Below the pieces are notes generated by a model. That model worked only from the letters and a program-made list of their open reading frames with translations. It was not told the DNA's origin and did no database searches. From the NCBI RefSeq assembly GCF_029873635.1, contig NC_080422.1, positions 57,509,889 through 57,573,888 on the forward strand: a DNA stretch of 64,000 nt, read 5' to 3'. The translations under genes and the position numbers were made by a program. Below are positions 1 to 10,928 of the stretch, piece after piece. How positions within the stretch are numbered: position 1 is the first letter of the stretch; the number at the start of each line of letters is the position of its first letter. The DNA comes from Malania oleifera (Eukaryota; Streptophyta; Magnoliopsida; Santalales; Ximeniaceae).

Positions 1-959
1 GTCTTATCATTAGGATCCATATAGTTGATTTTCTAGTTATATTTTGGAATGTTCTTAAATGCTTAACCAAAATAAGTTCTACTTGCTTGAATCTTAGCAT
101 TGCAATTACTATAGATCAAGCATAGGCCCTTGTACTCATTGACAATACCAAAAATAGATTTTTTTAATGAATTTTATTTTTTTGGTAAGAAATGTTTTTA
201 ATGTAAAAATCTTATCTCTTGCTTAAATTGCTTTTATGACATGCTATTTATCTAAAATTTAAAATTTATGTCATGAAATTTGAAAAACTTAAGGACTTTA
301 TTGTTTATATATATTTTTTTTGAGAAGAAAGGGTATTGCACGGTTAAAATACATGCTAACTAGTTAGACTGAATTTATGCTCAAACCTACACTTTGTTAT
401 TATAAGTAGTATGCTTTAAACTACAATCTTTTGTGGGTCTTATGTAATGATTGAATTACAATGGTTTGTAGATATTTGTGGTTTGACCAAGTTTAACATG
501 TGTTTTCAATATCAAATGGCCAGCCTTACTGTATTTATGTGCTTAATTGCCAAATTGTTTCAATACAATTTTTAAGACTATTTTATATGCCCAGCTTTTG
601 TATCAAAAAGGGGAAGTATTTTCTCTAAGCTAAAGAATTTTTTAAATGCTCAAATAGTTGTATACCTAGCTTAACCCTTTTGTTGATGCCAAAAAGGGGA
701 GAAATTTCAGAGCAAAATGTCAAAATCTTTTTATACTTCCTACTTCTTATATTTCTATGGAATGAGTGTTTGAGCTATAATGCTACATATCCGTGTTTTA
801 GTGCTAAAACTAAATGCAAATTAAATAAAAATGTCTTCTTTCTTAAATATGCTTGAGTTATATTGGTTACTTTTAAGATTATGCATATTGTAAAGGGAAG
901 CCTTTTCAGGTTGAACCCATTTTGCTCATGCGTGTTTGCCATCATCAAAAATGGGAGAT
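1..959 (+). mobile_element. 3' internal non-coding region of a Sirevirus-like copia element
   Basis: No coding frame is recognisable. The stretch carries the purine-rich 'caaaaaggggaag' and 'gccaaaaaggggagaa' runs (about 604-616 and 688-702) typical of the long spacer between pol and the 3' LTR in Sirevirus (SIRE/Maximus) elements. The same runs recur before the other copia 3' LTRs here (about 7350-7500, 35500-35690, 59790-60208). It ends in a polypurine tract (about 947-958) directly against the LTR start. The rest of the element lies left of the window. Confidence 0.7.
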
Positions 960-2146
960 TGTTGACCTTTTGAGTCTGATCCCGATTTTGATAATGACAA
1001 AGTACAAGTATCTTATGTTTTTGTTTAATGCTTGAATAGGTTTACAATTCAGCACACATATGGTAAAGGAGAAATGAAATCCATGAAGGGACTTAAAGCT
1101 CATTTTGTCTAGTGTATTCCATGGAAGTTTGATGAGCAAAGAAGAGAAGACTTTCAATTATTTAATTTTTAATGCATTTAGATTTGTTGGTATTCATGTC
1201 TTGTATGATGTGTTTAAAGCTCAATGGACAATAGACTAACCTCATGGAACAAGTTTTTCATGAAAAACCTTTAACTCTGAAAGCAAAACTTTTAAAAGGT
1301 TTTAAAAATGATTTTGAAGTTTAATTAGGGCTAAAACTAAAATTTTCAAAGTGCTCAGTCGACCGACCTCTAAGGCCCCATCGACCGTCCAGTGCAAAAT
1401 GGCCAAAACATCATAATTATAAAAGACCTAGTCGACTGGCCTTATAAGCCCTATCGATTGGCCAGACCATTGGCTATAATTGAATAGCCCTAGTCGACCG
1501 GCCCCTTAAGAGCATGATAAGCCTAGTCGACTATCCATACAAAATAGCCTATTTTATAAAGCCCTAGCCGACCATCCCAAAATATACATGAAAACCCTTG
1601 TCGACCGACTTGATGATCTGGCAAACCAGAGCTTGAGCCCCAATTGACTGAACCTCGGTGATTTGAAAATTGCCTTGGCCTAGTAGACTATAGTAAGTCC
1701 CAATCTACCGAACCTCTCATGTTGAGATTTTGAGCTCCAACGGTCGAATGTTTTGAAATTAAATTATTATTTTATTCCCTAACGGTCAGCTACCCGCTAT
1801 TTCCTCAAAATGTCTACAAATACCTTACCCAATGCTTTTAAAATAATCTCTGAGCATATATTTTTATATTCTTTGATTATTGGGAATTTGTTTTTGAAAA
1901 TCAAAGCTCTCCTACTCATTCTTCTTTGCAAAACCTTTTGAGAGCAATTTCATTGCCTTTCCCCTACACTTTCTATCGAAAATACTCTTTGGTGGAATTT
2001 CCTATTGAGTTTGATTCTTGAAGCAATTATTTGGGAATAAGTTTTTCTCATCAAAGATACATTTCTATTCTACCTTTCATTTTGAATACTATTTTGGGAG
2101 AAAATATTTTAGAGCTATTTTCGGAAGGCTTGAGGCCATATTTACA

Positions 2147-2184
<38 letters not shown>

Positions 2185-2998
2185 ACTTGAAAGTATTCTT
2201 GCATTTGGTTTATCAAAGATCAATCTTTATCTTTGCAAAAATTATTTAAAGAACAAAACCCTAGGTTCTCCTACATTCATATTGAAAAATATTTTTGGAG
2301 AAATACTTTTGGGGTTAAATCTTTGAAGGATTTATCATATATATCATATTCAAAGATTGGAAATATTTTATTGAGAAAATTTTCCAAACTCTAGTGAGCT
2401 TTATTTCATATCTTGTGAGAGTGCATATTGATTTTCATTGTACAAATAAGCTTATTTGAGAAGCATTCTCTTGTACGAAAAATATTTTATTTCCATTATA
2501 TTATTCGGTTCGGGTGTAGAACCAGGCCAAGTGTGGGGTATCATCTGAAGGGGTAGCTTCGCCTTGTGTAAAGAAGTGGATTGTAGAGGTAGCTTAGCCT
2601 CATGTGAAGAAGCAGAAGGTAGTTTTGCGTTGTGTGAAAAAGAGGATTGTAAAAGGAAGCTCCGCCTTATTTAAGGAGCGGACTAGTGGAATCCTCATAT
2701 GATTTGTCTTGAGGCGAGGACGTAGGCAGGGTTTGGCGAACCTCGTAAAAAGTATTGTGTTAGTGCATTATGTCCTTATACTCTTTATTTTTCCCCAAGT
2801 TGTATGCTTATATTTAATTTGTTGTTATTGTTATATTTGTTTAAATATTTGCATACATAAACATTTGAGGGTTCAAGATTGCATTGAAATAATAGGGTTG
2901 AGTAATACTGGTTATGTTTTGAAATTAGAGCTAAGTTAACCTAGGATTTCTAAAATACCCAATTCACCCCCTGTCTTGGGAATACACCATTCCTTACA
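960..2998 (+). mobile_element. 3' LTR of a Sirevirus-like copia element
   Basis: Begins TGTTGACC right after a polypurine tract and ends ...CCTTACA after the 'aattcaccccc..cttggga' block that closes every copia LTR in this window. No primer-binding site follows, so it is a 3' LTR. From 5' to 3' it holds an array of TCGACCG words (about 1355-1720), two AACGG sites (1736-1746, 1778-1788), a weak TATA-like ctacaaatacc (about 1813), a (TA)n run (about 2153-2180), and a stem-forming module at 2659-2750. About 2.04 kb. The right target duplication cannot be checked without the left end. Confidence 0.8.
1736..1788 (+). promoter_or_regulatory. Two MSA-like AACGG sites in LTR U3
   Basis: TCCAACGGTCG (1736-1746) misses the M-specific activator consensus YCYAACGGYYA only at the last base. 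CCTAACGGTCA (1778-1788) fits it fully. They lie between the TCGACCG word array and the presumed TATA region. The consensus is known from G2/M-phase plant promoters bound by three-repeat MYB proteins; function here is inferred. Confidence 0.45.
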
Positions 2999-3199
2999 AC
3001 TTACGACATTGGCCATTAGTGGTTGGTATTTATAGGAATTTATTTCTAAATTTTCAAAATTCAAATTCAAAATGGATTTTCCCTCCATTCAATTGGAGGT
3101 ATATAAAATGAACTCTTATGGGAGAGTATAGGACACATTCAAGTAAGGGGGGCAAGGTGAGGATTTCAAGATATTTCATGGGTTAAAAGGGGATTTTTT
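2999..3199. other. Short non-coding gap
   Basis: AT-rich sequence between two LTRs. No ORF or repeat boundary is recognised. Confidence 0.4.
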
Positions 3200-3718
3200 T
3201 GTGATTATCGGATATAGGATGCACAACGGAATAAGTAGACACAACAAGTAAATGAAACACGTCCAAAAAAAATAAAGAAACAACAAGAATCAACATGAGG
3301 ATTAACGTAGTTCGGCAAAGCCTACATCCATAGAAGCAATTGGCACAAGAATTTCACTAAGAAATTAGTAAGTATACAATACACTTCACAATGATCTCTC
3401 TCTTATCTCAAAATATGCTAAGAACAACATATTTATTGACCCTTTGGAGGTTTCCTTCCGAATACCCAACCACCCCAACGTTCCAATTCAAAATTTGAAT
3501 TCTTTCTTGCAGCTCAGATGCGTTCATCGACGAGAATAGGGCACTCGTTGATGAGCCAGAGAAGGACACTCGTTGACCACTTGTCGACAAGTCTTTCAAT
3601 CTGCTCTCAGTATCCCAAAATCTCAGAATCTGCTGTGCTGCCCCATTTACTTCATATGCTTTTATTCTTCCTTTGTTTATAAGCCCTAAGTAAAAGAGCC
3701 ACATATACAAATATAACA
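3200..3718 (-). mobile_element. Copia LTR on the minus strand
   Basis: Read on the minus strand it starts TGTTATATT at 3718, immediately after a polypurine tract (complement of 'ctccacctt', 3721-3729). That is the layout of a 3' LTR. At 3298-3331 the minus strand reads GGATGTAGGC, TTT, GCCGAACTACG, the copia LTR module also found in the larger LTRs here. Words of the CGACGAG/CTCGTTGA type occur at about 3527-3590. The outer boundary near 3200 is estimated. About 80 bp of internal sequence (3719-3802) follow before CACTA-like repeats cut in. Confidence 0.6.
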
Positions 3719-3802
3719 ATCTCCACCTTGGTGATTATACACCCCTTAGGAGAACCCGGAAAAACATATTTGATTTCTCCACCGTAAACTTGGAATGCTT
3801 GG

Positions 3803-4325
3803 TACTACAAGAAAACTAGTTATTAGTGACAATTTTAAACCATCACGAATAATAAAAAAATCTTCACTAATACTATTAGTTATGGTTATATCAGTATTAG
3901 TGACAATGACAACTTTGTCAGCATATCTATGGATACTAATAATTATTAGTGACGAACAATTCAAATCGTCACTAATAGTGCAGTATTAGTGACGGATGTC
4001 TTCCATCACTATAAATCATACATATTCTCTGCTCAAATTTGTTAATAAAGCCGAAGTATTGGTGACGGTCATTAAAATGTCACTAATGTTATGCTTTTAG
4101 TTACGGTTATTAAAACTTTCACTAATAATATACTATTAGTCATGGTTGTAAAGCCATTACTAATATCGTGCCTTCAGTGATGAATTTGAACGCAGAAAAT
4201 GTTGATTATAGTAACGGTTTTAGACTTTTAGTGACGATTTATAAACCATCACTAAAAGTTCATCCTGCTATTATTAGCAATGGTTTTGCAAACCGTCACT
4301 AATACTTTGAAATAAAACTTTTTTT
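3803..4325. mobile_element. CACTA-like terminal/subterminal repeat region
   Basis: Starts with a damaged CACTA-type end (TACTACAAGAAAACTAG). About a dozen variants of TTAGTGACGGTT and its complement AACCGTCACTAA follow, spaced by 20-60 bp and often facing each other as hairpins. Clustered short subterminal motifs in both orientations are typical of En/Spm (CACTA) transposons. No transposase and no opposite end were found. Confidence 0.55.
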
Positions 4326-5055
4326 TTTTTTGGAAATTCCTCTAAAAACCTATAATTACAATGTGGCATACATAAAATTAAACCAAAATTAATGAAACAT
4401 TCATAAATTATTCAAAATTCAAAAACAAGCTATTCAAATTTAAAATACATAAATAAAAATACAAATTGAAATTAAAAAATAAAAAATAGTTCTGTTCAGG
4501 TAATAAAGAATATAGGAAAAGGAAAAATTAAGGTTACACGCATCTAACCCGATTGTAGTGCCTGTCATCGTCATAGTGATGTGACAGTCGCAAGCCATGC
4601 AAAAAAATAATTATACAAGAAATTAGTATACAATGTACATTATAGTATATATATATATATACTATAATTAAATATGATTTGATAACAAAACGATCGGACA
4701 TAGTGTAAAAAAATGATACAATTGTAAATAACTAAATTTGATTAGTCGAAAGTCACCCCACTCAGGTCAAACCTCTTATGACCGAATTGTAAGCTAAGTT
4801 TACATACTAATTAGTTTTTTTTTTTATTCTAACTTTGCTTTTAAGTGGAAAAAAGCTCTCAGGGAGAAGTTTTTGGGGACTGTCAGATCCGGCACGTCCA
4901 GTTCGATGTTATGAACGTGTCGAGATTGACTGAGCTCTGTTTGGACCAAGTATGCCCGAATTGGACACTTGGTTGGTTAAAATGAACTAAGTTTTCTAAT
5001 TTTTTTTCCTATTATAACTTCTTTTCTCTATGGGGAAAAAACACTCACAGAGAAG
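4326..5055. other. Non-coding stretch, no gene seen
   Basis: AT-rich flank after the CACTA-like repeats with poly-T and poly-A runs and a short (TA)n at about 4647-4662. It may be CACTA interior or older host DNA. Confidence 0.35.
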
Positions 5056-6886
5056 TGTTGACACCATGGGTCATTCCTGGTTTTGATAATGACAAATAAT
5101 CTGGTATTTGATAACTTTCAAGTTTGTGTGTAGGATCATACTAAGTTGGATCACATTGATAGCATGCAGTAACTTGAAAAAAAGGAAGACCCCGACATAT
5201 TTATTTGTTGTAATTTCTATTTTGATCTGTAATTTTAATTAAGAAAAGGTTTGTAATAATTTGCATATCATGCATGTAGGACTATAAGCTTATGACCTTA
5301 GAAAGACCTTAGGGATCACCCTTCGGTTGACCAACGCCAAATTTTTTTGGTGTCCTCAAAAGACCTTAGAAAGACCCTAGGTCCCAGCACTAGCACATAA
5401 GATGTCCCCAAAATCACTTAACATATCAGGGGAATTAATTGAAGTAAAAATGAACATAAACACAAAATCTGTGAGAGGTTAGGTGACCGAACCCGTGGTG
5501 TTCAAAACACCTCGGGCGACCGAATTGTGGACTGGTCAACATGTTGACCAATGTTTCGAAAATCGAACCATATTGTACACATCTTCCTCGGTCGATCGAA
5601 CCTGTGTTAGGTTACTTTTCATCGACCTAGGCGCCCGAACCTTAGCATTCAAAATTGCCTTGGGCGACTGAACTTGTGAGTTCGGTCAACCAAATGTTGG
5701 ATTGGGCATCCGAACCATGGAACTTTTGAAGAATCGCCTCATTCATCTAACCAAGCCCATTTTCGAGCACCCAAACTTTGAACAACACCTTTTTGCACTG
5801 TGTTTATTCGGGCACCCGAACCTTGGGTCAGGCACCCAAAAACTCTTGGGTTTTTTACGTTCTTACCGAGGTTAAAGTGGTTAAATGGGGTTATTTTCTT
5901 TAAATAGGTTTAAACCATTTTTAATAATGCCCATTGAGTCCCCAACAGTCATAATTTTGCCTATGCCTATATGTACAAGTTCATTTGCAAAATTAAGGGT
6001 GGATTAGAAAAATCATTAAGCCAGAATTCTCTCAAAATTTCCAAAACCTATTTGGCTCATACTACTCCCATTCACTCTCATACACTTATTCCTTGATTAG
6101 CCAACTATTGTGAGAGTTTCTAGATTGCTTTTCCACCATTCTAAAAAGCCTACAACTCTCATTTGAAGTTTATATTGTTTGATTTTTATCTTGAGAGTTA
6201 GGCTAGAGTCGTTCCCACTGATTTTAACAAATAAAACTTGTGTGGGAAAACTTAGTAGCTTGAGGGTCTTTGCATTGATATTTCAAGATTCCTTAGGCTT
6301 ATATTTTGTGTGCAAAAAAATATTTTACAAGCTCGTTTTCAAACAACTCTTGTGCTTGCTACATTGAAGAATACATTTTTGAGTTTTTTTCAATATTATT
6401 GCTAGCTTCTTTGAAGCACTGGTCTGGCATTAAGATTTGGTATACTTGGTTTTCAAAGAATAGCCTATTTAAACACTCTAGTGCTTGATTGAGAATAATC
6501 ATTAGACTGAGTGTTGATTGCACACATAGAGCACCAAGCTTATAGTTCATATATTCTTGAGCTGCATTGATTATATTGTGCATAGTGGTACATTTATGCT
6601 TGTGTAAGAAGCATTTCCTTGTACATCAAATTTATATTGAATTTGTTGTATTCCAGGCATGGACTTGAAGATGGAGACTAGCCCTGTGGAATAGTCCTAG
6701 ATTGGCTTAGACCCGGTTAGGAAAGCTAGGTGCACCATCTTGGTAAGGTGTGGTTAGGTTGAGGTCATCCCGCTAATTGACCTAGCTGTAACCGGTGCCG
6801 CACCTCCCGTTAAGTGAGCTGTAATGGAATCCTTGTGCTGGTGAGCCAAGGGGGGGACATAAGCACAGTTGTCCAAACCCCGATAA
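5056..6886 (+). mobile_element. Copia LTR (outer, solo-type), left part
   Basis: Starts TGTTGACACC at 5056. It contains an array of GGGCGACCGAAC and GGGCACCCGAAC words (about 5480-5860), a CCCAACAGTCA site (5941-5951), and the 'gtggaatagtcc..ttaggaaagctaggtg..' and CCTTG/CAAGG block (about 6680-6890). It stops abruptly after 'ccccgataac', where the next bases are the RNase H end of another element. Its missing 3' end reappears at 9593-9738, so a second element was inserted in this LTR. Flanking bases AGAAG (5051-5055) and TCAAG (9739-9743) match at three of five positions. Confidence 0.7.
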
Positions 6887-7039
6887 CTTCGTGATCATGT
6901 GCAAAAAGGAGATATGGCTCTTGAGTTTGTATGCACTAATAAACAGTGGGGAGATATATTTACTAAACCACTTCCCGAGGATAGGTTCATATAAATTAGA
7001 CATGAATTAGGCTTAATGCATAGTAGAGAAGCTTCTTAG
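6887..7039 (+). pseudogene. C-terminal end of a copia RNase H domain (fragment)
   Basis: The frame encodes the last about 50 residues of a copia pol polyprotein: LRDHVQKGDMAL, then IFTKPLPEDRF, then HELGLMHS. This is the conserved tail after RNase H and closely matches the end of element B's pol (about 59440-59580). One in-frame TAA interrupts it after the EDRF motif. Everything upstream (5' LTR, gag, protease, integrase, reverse transcriptase) is missing, and the fragment is fused directly to the LTR at 5056-6886. The junction shares TCGTG and ATGT with the normal LTR continuation, which suggests a deletion through short homology. Confidence 0.85.
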
Positions 7040-7501
7040 ATGTTTCATAACTGGCATAAATTTAGGGGGAGCTCTCAAATGAAATTTTCTAAGTCTTAGC
7101 AACTAATACTATTGTTGACTTGCCTTCTTGCTTTAGACTTTGTGAAAGTTGATTATTGATTGTGTGCACATGTATTATATCTATAGCATGATAATATTGG
7201 ATATAATGGATATTGATTATTGCTTGTGATACACAATTCCTTTGTCCACTTCTTGATGATATTGAAATTTTATTAACTCTTTCCAAAATTTGTAATGTAT
7301 AAATGTCACACTTACCCATTGCATAGAGTGTTAACTCATATGGCCCTTTTTGCTGTTGCCTAAAGGAGGAGATGGAAAGGGGCATAAATAATAGGTAGAA
7401 TAACTTGGTTAAAAATAAATGCATATTGATAGGGGGAGCCTTCTTAGGCTTAACCCCATATTTTTGCTGATCATATTTGTCATCATCAAAAAGGGGGAGA
7501 A
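7040..7501 (+). mobile_element. 3' internal spacer and polypurine tract
   Basis: Non-coding spacer between the RNase H remnant and the 3' LTR. Purine-rich 'ggggga' runs occur at about 7062-7070, 7369-7382 and 7431-7437. It ends with the polypurine tract AAAAAGGGGGAGAA (about 7488-7501) against the LTR start. Confidence 0.7.
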
Positions 7502-9592
7502 TGTTGACCTTATAGTCACACCCGGTTTTGATTATGACAAATACTCATGATATCTAATAGGTATTTGAGATTACGTGTAGGAACCTCAATCGTCAAGATC
7601 AAGATGCACGTAAAGCAAGTGAAGATTGAAGACCATATCTCATTGTGTTGTAATATATAATTCATTCATGTAATTGGTTTGTAATAGTAAATTAGGGTGT
7701 TTACTTGTAATAATCACACACCCCACGTGCATGATCTAATAGGAAAGCTCAGAACTCAAACATAACTAAAACTAGTCCTAGAAAAGACCTAAGACACTCA
7801 CCATTACACTTATATGTGTTAGGCACTTGAATAGGGTGATTGTGAATTAAAACAAAACCGAAAAGCACACTTTATACACTTTCGGGTCGACAGGCACATG
7901 CAGTTCATTCTACCCCCGGTCGACCGAATCTGATCTAGGTCAACTGATTGACCACAGTCTGGTCGACCAAGCCCTTAAAGGTTATTTGACCCTAGTCGAC
8001 TGAACCACTTGGAAGTCAATAGTTTGACTTCCTGGTCGACCGAGAGGATTTTGAAGTACACCAACCTGGTCGACCGAGTTCCCATGTGTGGGAACCCAAT
8101 GGTTTGGTCGACTGACCAGTCAGTTTATTTTCACCCTAGTCGACCGAACCACGCTCTTTTGAAAAAATCGTCTATCCTGGTCAACCGACCCTGAAGTTCA
8201 AAGTTGGCTCGGTCAACCTAACCATATGAACTTCTGTCAATTGAAAGTCTTCTAGTCGACCAGGTCTCTCGAGTTGTCCTGTATTTTTCACCGTGGTTAA
8301 ATATTTTTAACATGGTTAAAATAATTAAAACGTCATTAATCTTTTCTAATAATACCAGCCTTATCCCCAACGGTCATAATTCATAGGGTGTCTATAAATA
8401 TCCCTTCATTTGGAAAAATTAGCAAGATGATTAGCAAAACAAATTGAAAATCTCTCTTAAGCCAAAAACTCTCTACTGCTCATACTCTCACCAAAAATCA
8501 CTCAAACTTACCTTCTTCGAGTTCCCAATTCATCTGTAAGTGTCTTGTATGTTTGTGCTCATAGGTTTGCTCTCCCATTTGCATGTGACTAAATCTATTT
8601 TCAATGAAAGCTAAACCTAAGTACTATTAGGAGGTTTGTTCTAATAAGCTCATCTTAAGAAGACTTCCATCTAGCTTCTAAGTGTTGCATTTACATTGCA
8701 ATATCTTAGGAAGCTCGTATTTTTTTTTGAATTGCAAAAACATTTTCAAAACATACTCAAATATCTTGTGTGACTTATATTGACATATTTGTGAAAATAT
8801 ATTTGTGTTTGTGATATTAATCTTTGTTGCAATACTTATTCACTTATATATCATTTGCTAAGTATAAAGATTACATATCTTTTGCAAACCAAACATATAC
8901 ATCATTTACGTGATTGATATTTTCTGATCTTTGGAATATTTGAAACTTGAGTGATATTTTTGTGTGACTTCGACTGATTGAATATCTTGAGATACAAGAT
9001 TGCTTGTTGACACTCTCACGTACACATTACATAGACAGTAAATATATTTGAGAGTTGAAATATTAGACCACACTGAGCTTATGTATTAAATTATTTTGTG
9101 GTGTTTGTGACTAAGCACATTTGGGTATATATCTGCCTTACACGAAGGCACAATCATTGTACCGTTATTATTTGATTGTAAAATCTGAGTGTTTCCAGGC
9201 GTGGCCTGAGGGGGCGGTAATCCAGCCCGGTAAGGATTGTATGTAAAGGTTGAGGTTAACCCTGTGCTAATTGACCTGGTTTGTTTAGGTTCCGCTCCAC
9301 CCGTTTAAGTGAGCAAGTTATAGTGGTAATCCTTGTGCTTGTTAGCCAAGGCAGGGACGTAGGTAATTGGCCGAACCTCGATAACATTTTTGTGTGTCGA
9401 CTCTACTTTACTGTTTTCTGGTGCACGTATGTTTGATTAATTTGTTTCATTTACTTTCCAGTATACATTTACATTACTTGCACTAGATTGACCATAGGGT
9501 TGTGAATATACTGGTATTAGGAGATTGACCTAGGGTTTAAATTTTAAAAATACCAATTCACCCCTCCTCTTGGGATCACGGTAAAGCTAACA
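7502..9592 (+). mobile_element. Copia 3' LTR of the truncated inner element
   Basis: Begins TGTTGACCTT at 7502 after a polypurine tract and ends ...GCTAACA at 9592 after the 'aattcacccctcctcttggga' block. Length about 2.09 kb. It has an array of GGTCGACCGA words (about 7890-8270), a perfect MSA-type site CCCAACGGTCA (8366-8376), a TATA box (8391-8400), and the stem module GCTC/GAGC plus CCTTG/CAAGG (9294-9351) followed by GGGACGTAGG and CCGAACCTCG. Sequence from 9593 on belongs to the outer LTR. Confidence 0.8.
8366..8400 (+). promoter_or_regulatory. MSA-type site and TATA box of an LTR
   Basis: CCCAACGGTCA (8366-8376) fits YCYAACGGYYA exactly. TCTATAAATA (8391-8400) follows 15 bp later, and the GGTCGACCGA array lies just upstream. 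The position fits a U3 core promoter. Confidence 0.55.
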
Positions 9593-9738
9593 TACATGAT
9601 TTAATTAGTTAGGGATTTGAGTTTGCGTATAAAGACCCTAGGTTGCAGTACTATTTTTGGTCTAGAATTAGGGCATAATTGACTGAGGAATTTTTTAAAT
9701 ATCCAATTGACCCCCCTCTTGGGAATACACCATTTACA
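9593..9738 (+). mobile_element. Outer copia LTR, right remainder
   Basis: A second LTR-type 3' end ('aattgaccccc..cttgggaatacaccatttaca') only 146 bp after the 3' LTR end at 9592. It supplies the end missing from the LTR at 5056-6886. The two parts total about 1.98 kb, the size of the other copia LTRs here. No primer-binding site follows, so the outer copy is a solo LTR. Confidence 0.6.
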
Positions 9739-10928
9739 TCAAGGTTGGCAATCCAAATGGTACGTAAGGAAAACTAAAAGGCAATGATATTTAATTAAAA
9801 TCTTAAAAAACATGCACACAATGAACTATGTAATATTCTCACCCTCGCAATGATTCGTAAAAGGCATGCCAAGTGCTACCCTTTTTCCCAAACAAGAGTA
9901 AAAAAAAATAAAATACATAGACCTGATGCTAGGAGATAACTCATTCAATGACGTTGTAATAAAAACTAATAACAAACTTAAGAAAGGAGATATGCATATA
10001 GTTGTATAAGCCCTAGATTGACTGCTATATTTTCAAAATTTTCATCAAGATTCAAACCAAAAGAACCCACAATAGATGTAGAAGCCCTAGATTCACTAAT
10101 ATATTTTATTCAAATCAAATGCATCATTTCACAATACCTTTTGCTTTCTCTAGAATCCTTATACTTCAATGCACAAGAAGAAGGCTTGTAAGTGAGGTAA
10201 CGGAAATGAGAGAGCTAGAAGGTAGTAGGTGAGGCGATGGAAATGAGGAGAGGAATGGGGAAAGGGGGTACGTAGCCACAAAGTGATCATAAAGTCGTGC
10301 TTGAGATGAGTGACAACAAAGCAATGTCGGATAAGAGGCTTTTCAGTATTGATTTAGAAGTTAGGAGGGAGGCAATAGAGAGAAATATTTTCAACTTCGA
10401 TTTCAAAAGGAGAAAAAGGGAATGGGAAAGAAGTGTGCTCGGTAACCCAATTTTACGCACCTCTAGCAACATTTGATTATTGGCATTGCCAAAACAAGGT
10501 TTTTAGCAAGGATATTGTAAAGGTCAAAATACTAAAGTTTCCAAAAATTTAAACACATAATATTATCTAATTTGACATGGTTATATATTTAAACCTTACT
10601 AGTAAGTTACTTTTTAGTAGTTTTATAACCAAACATTTAAAAAAAAAAAAGAACTGACTCATATTTTAATTTTTTAAAAAATATTTTTCCAAGTTGTAAA
10701 TAAATTTAAGAAAATAATGTGTGCAAACGAAGTTATGCATATGCTCTCAAGCCTTCAAGAAAAGGTGCGCACACGCACAAATAAAAGCAAGACAAAGTGC
10801 GTGTGCATTCAGATTTTAGTAAACGAGGCATGCGTACGTCCAGACGAACTATCCTGCATAGTGCCGACTACCAAATTCCATCAACAGAAAAAAAAAAAAA
10901 AATGCCATCATGATTGGAACATATTAAA
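9739..10928. other. Intergenic region downstream of PR-1
   Basis: No coding frame or element boundary was recognised. The phrase 'gccctagattgactgctatattttcaaa' (about 10009) recurs in altered form at about 10083, a weak local duplication. It ends with a poly-A run (10889-10902) about 30 bp beyond the PR-1 stop codon. Confidence 0.4.
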
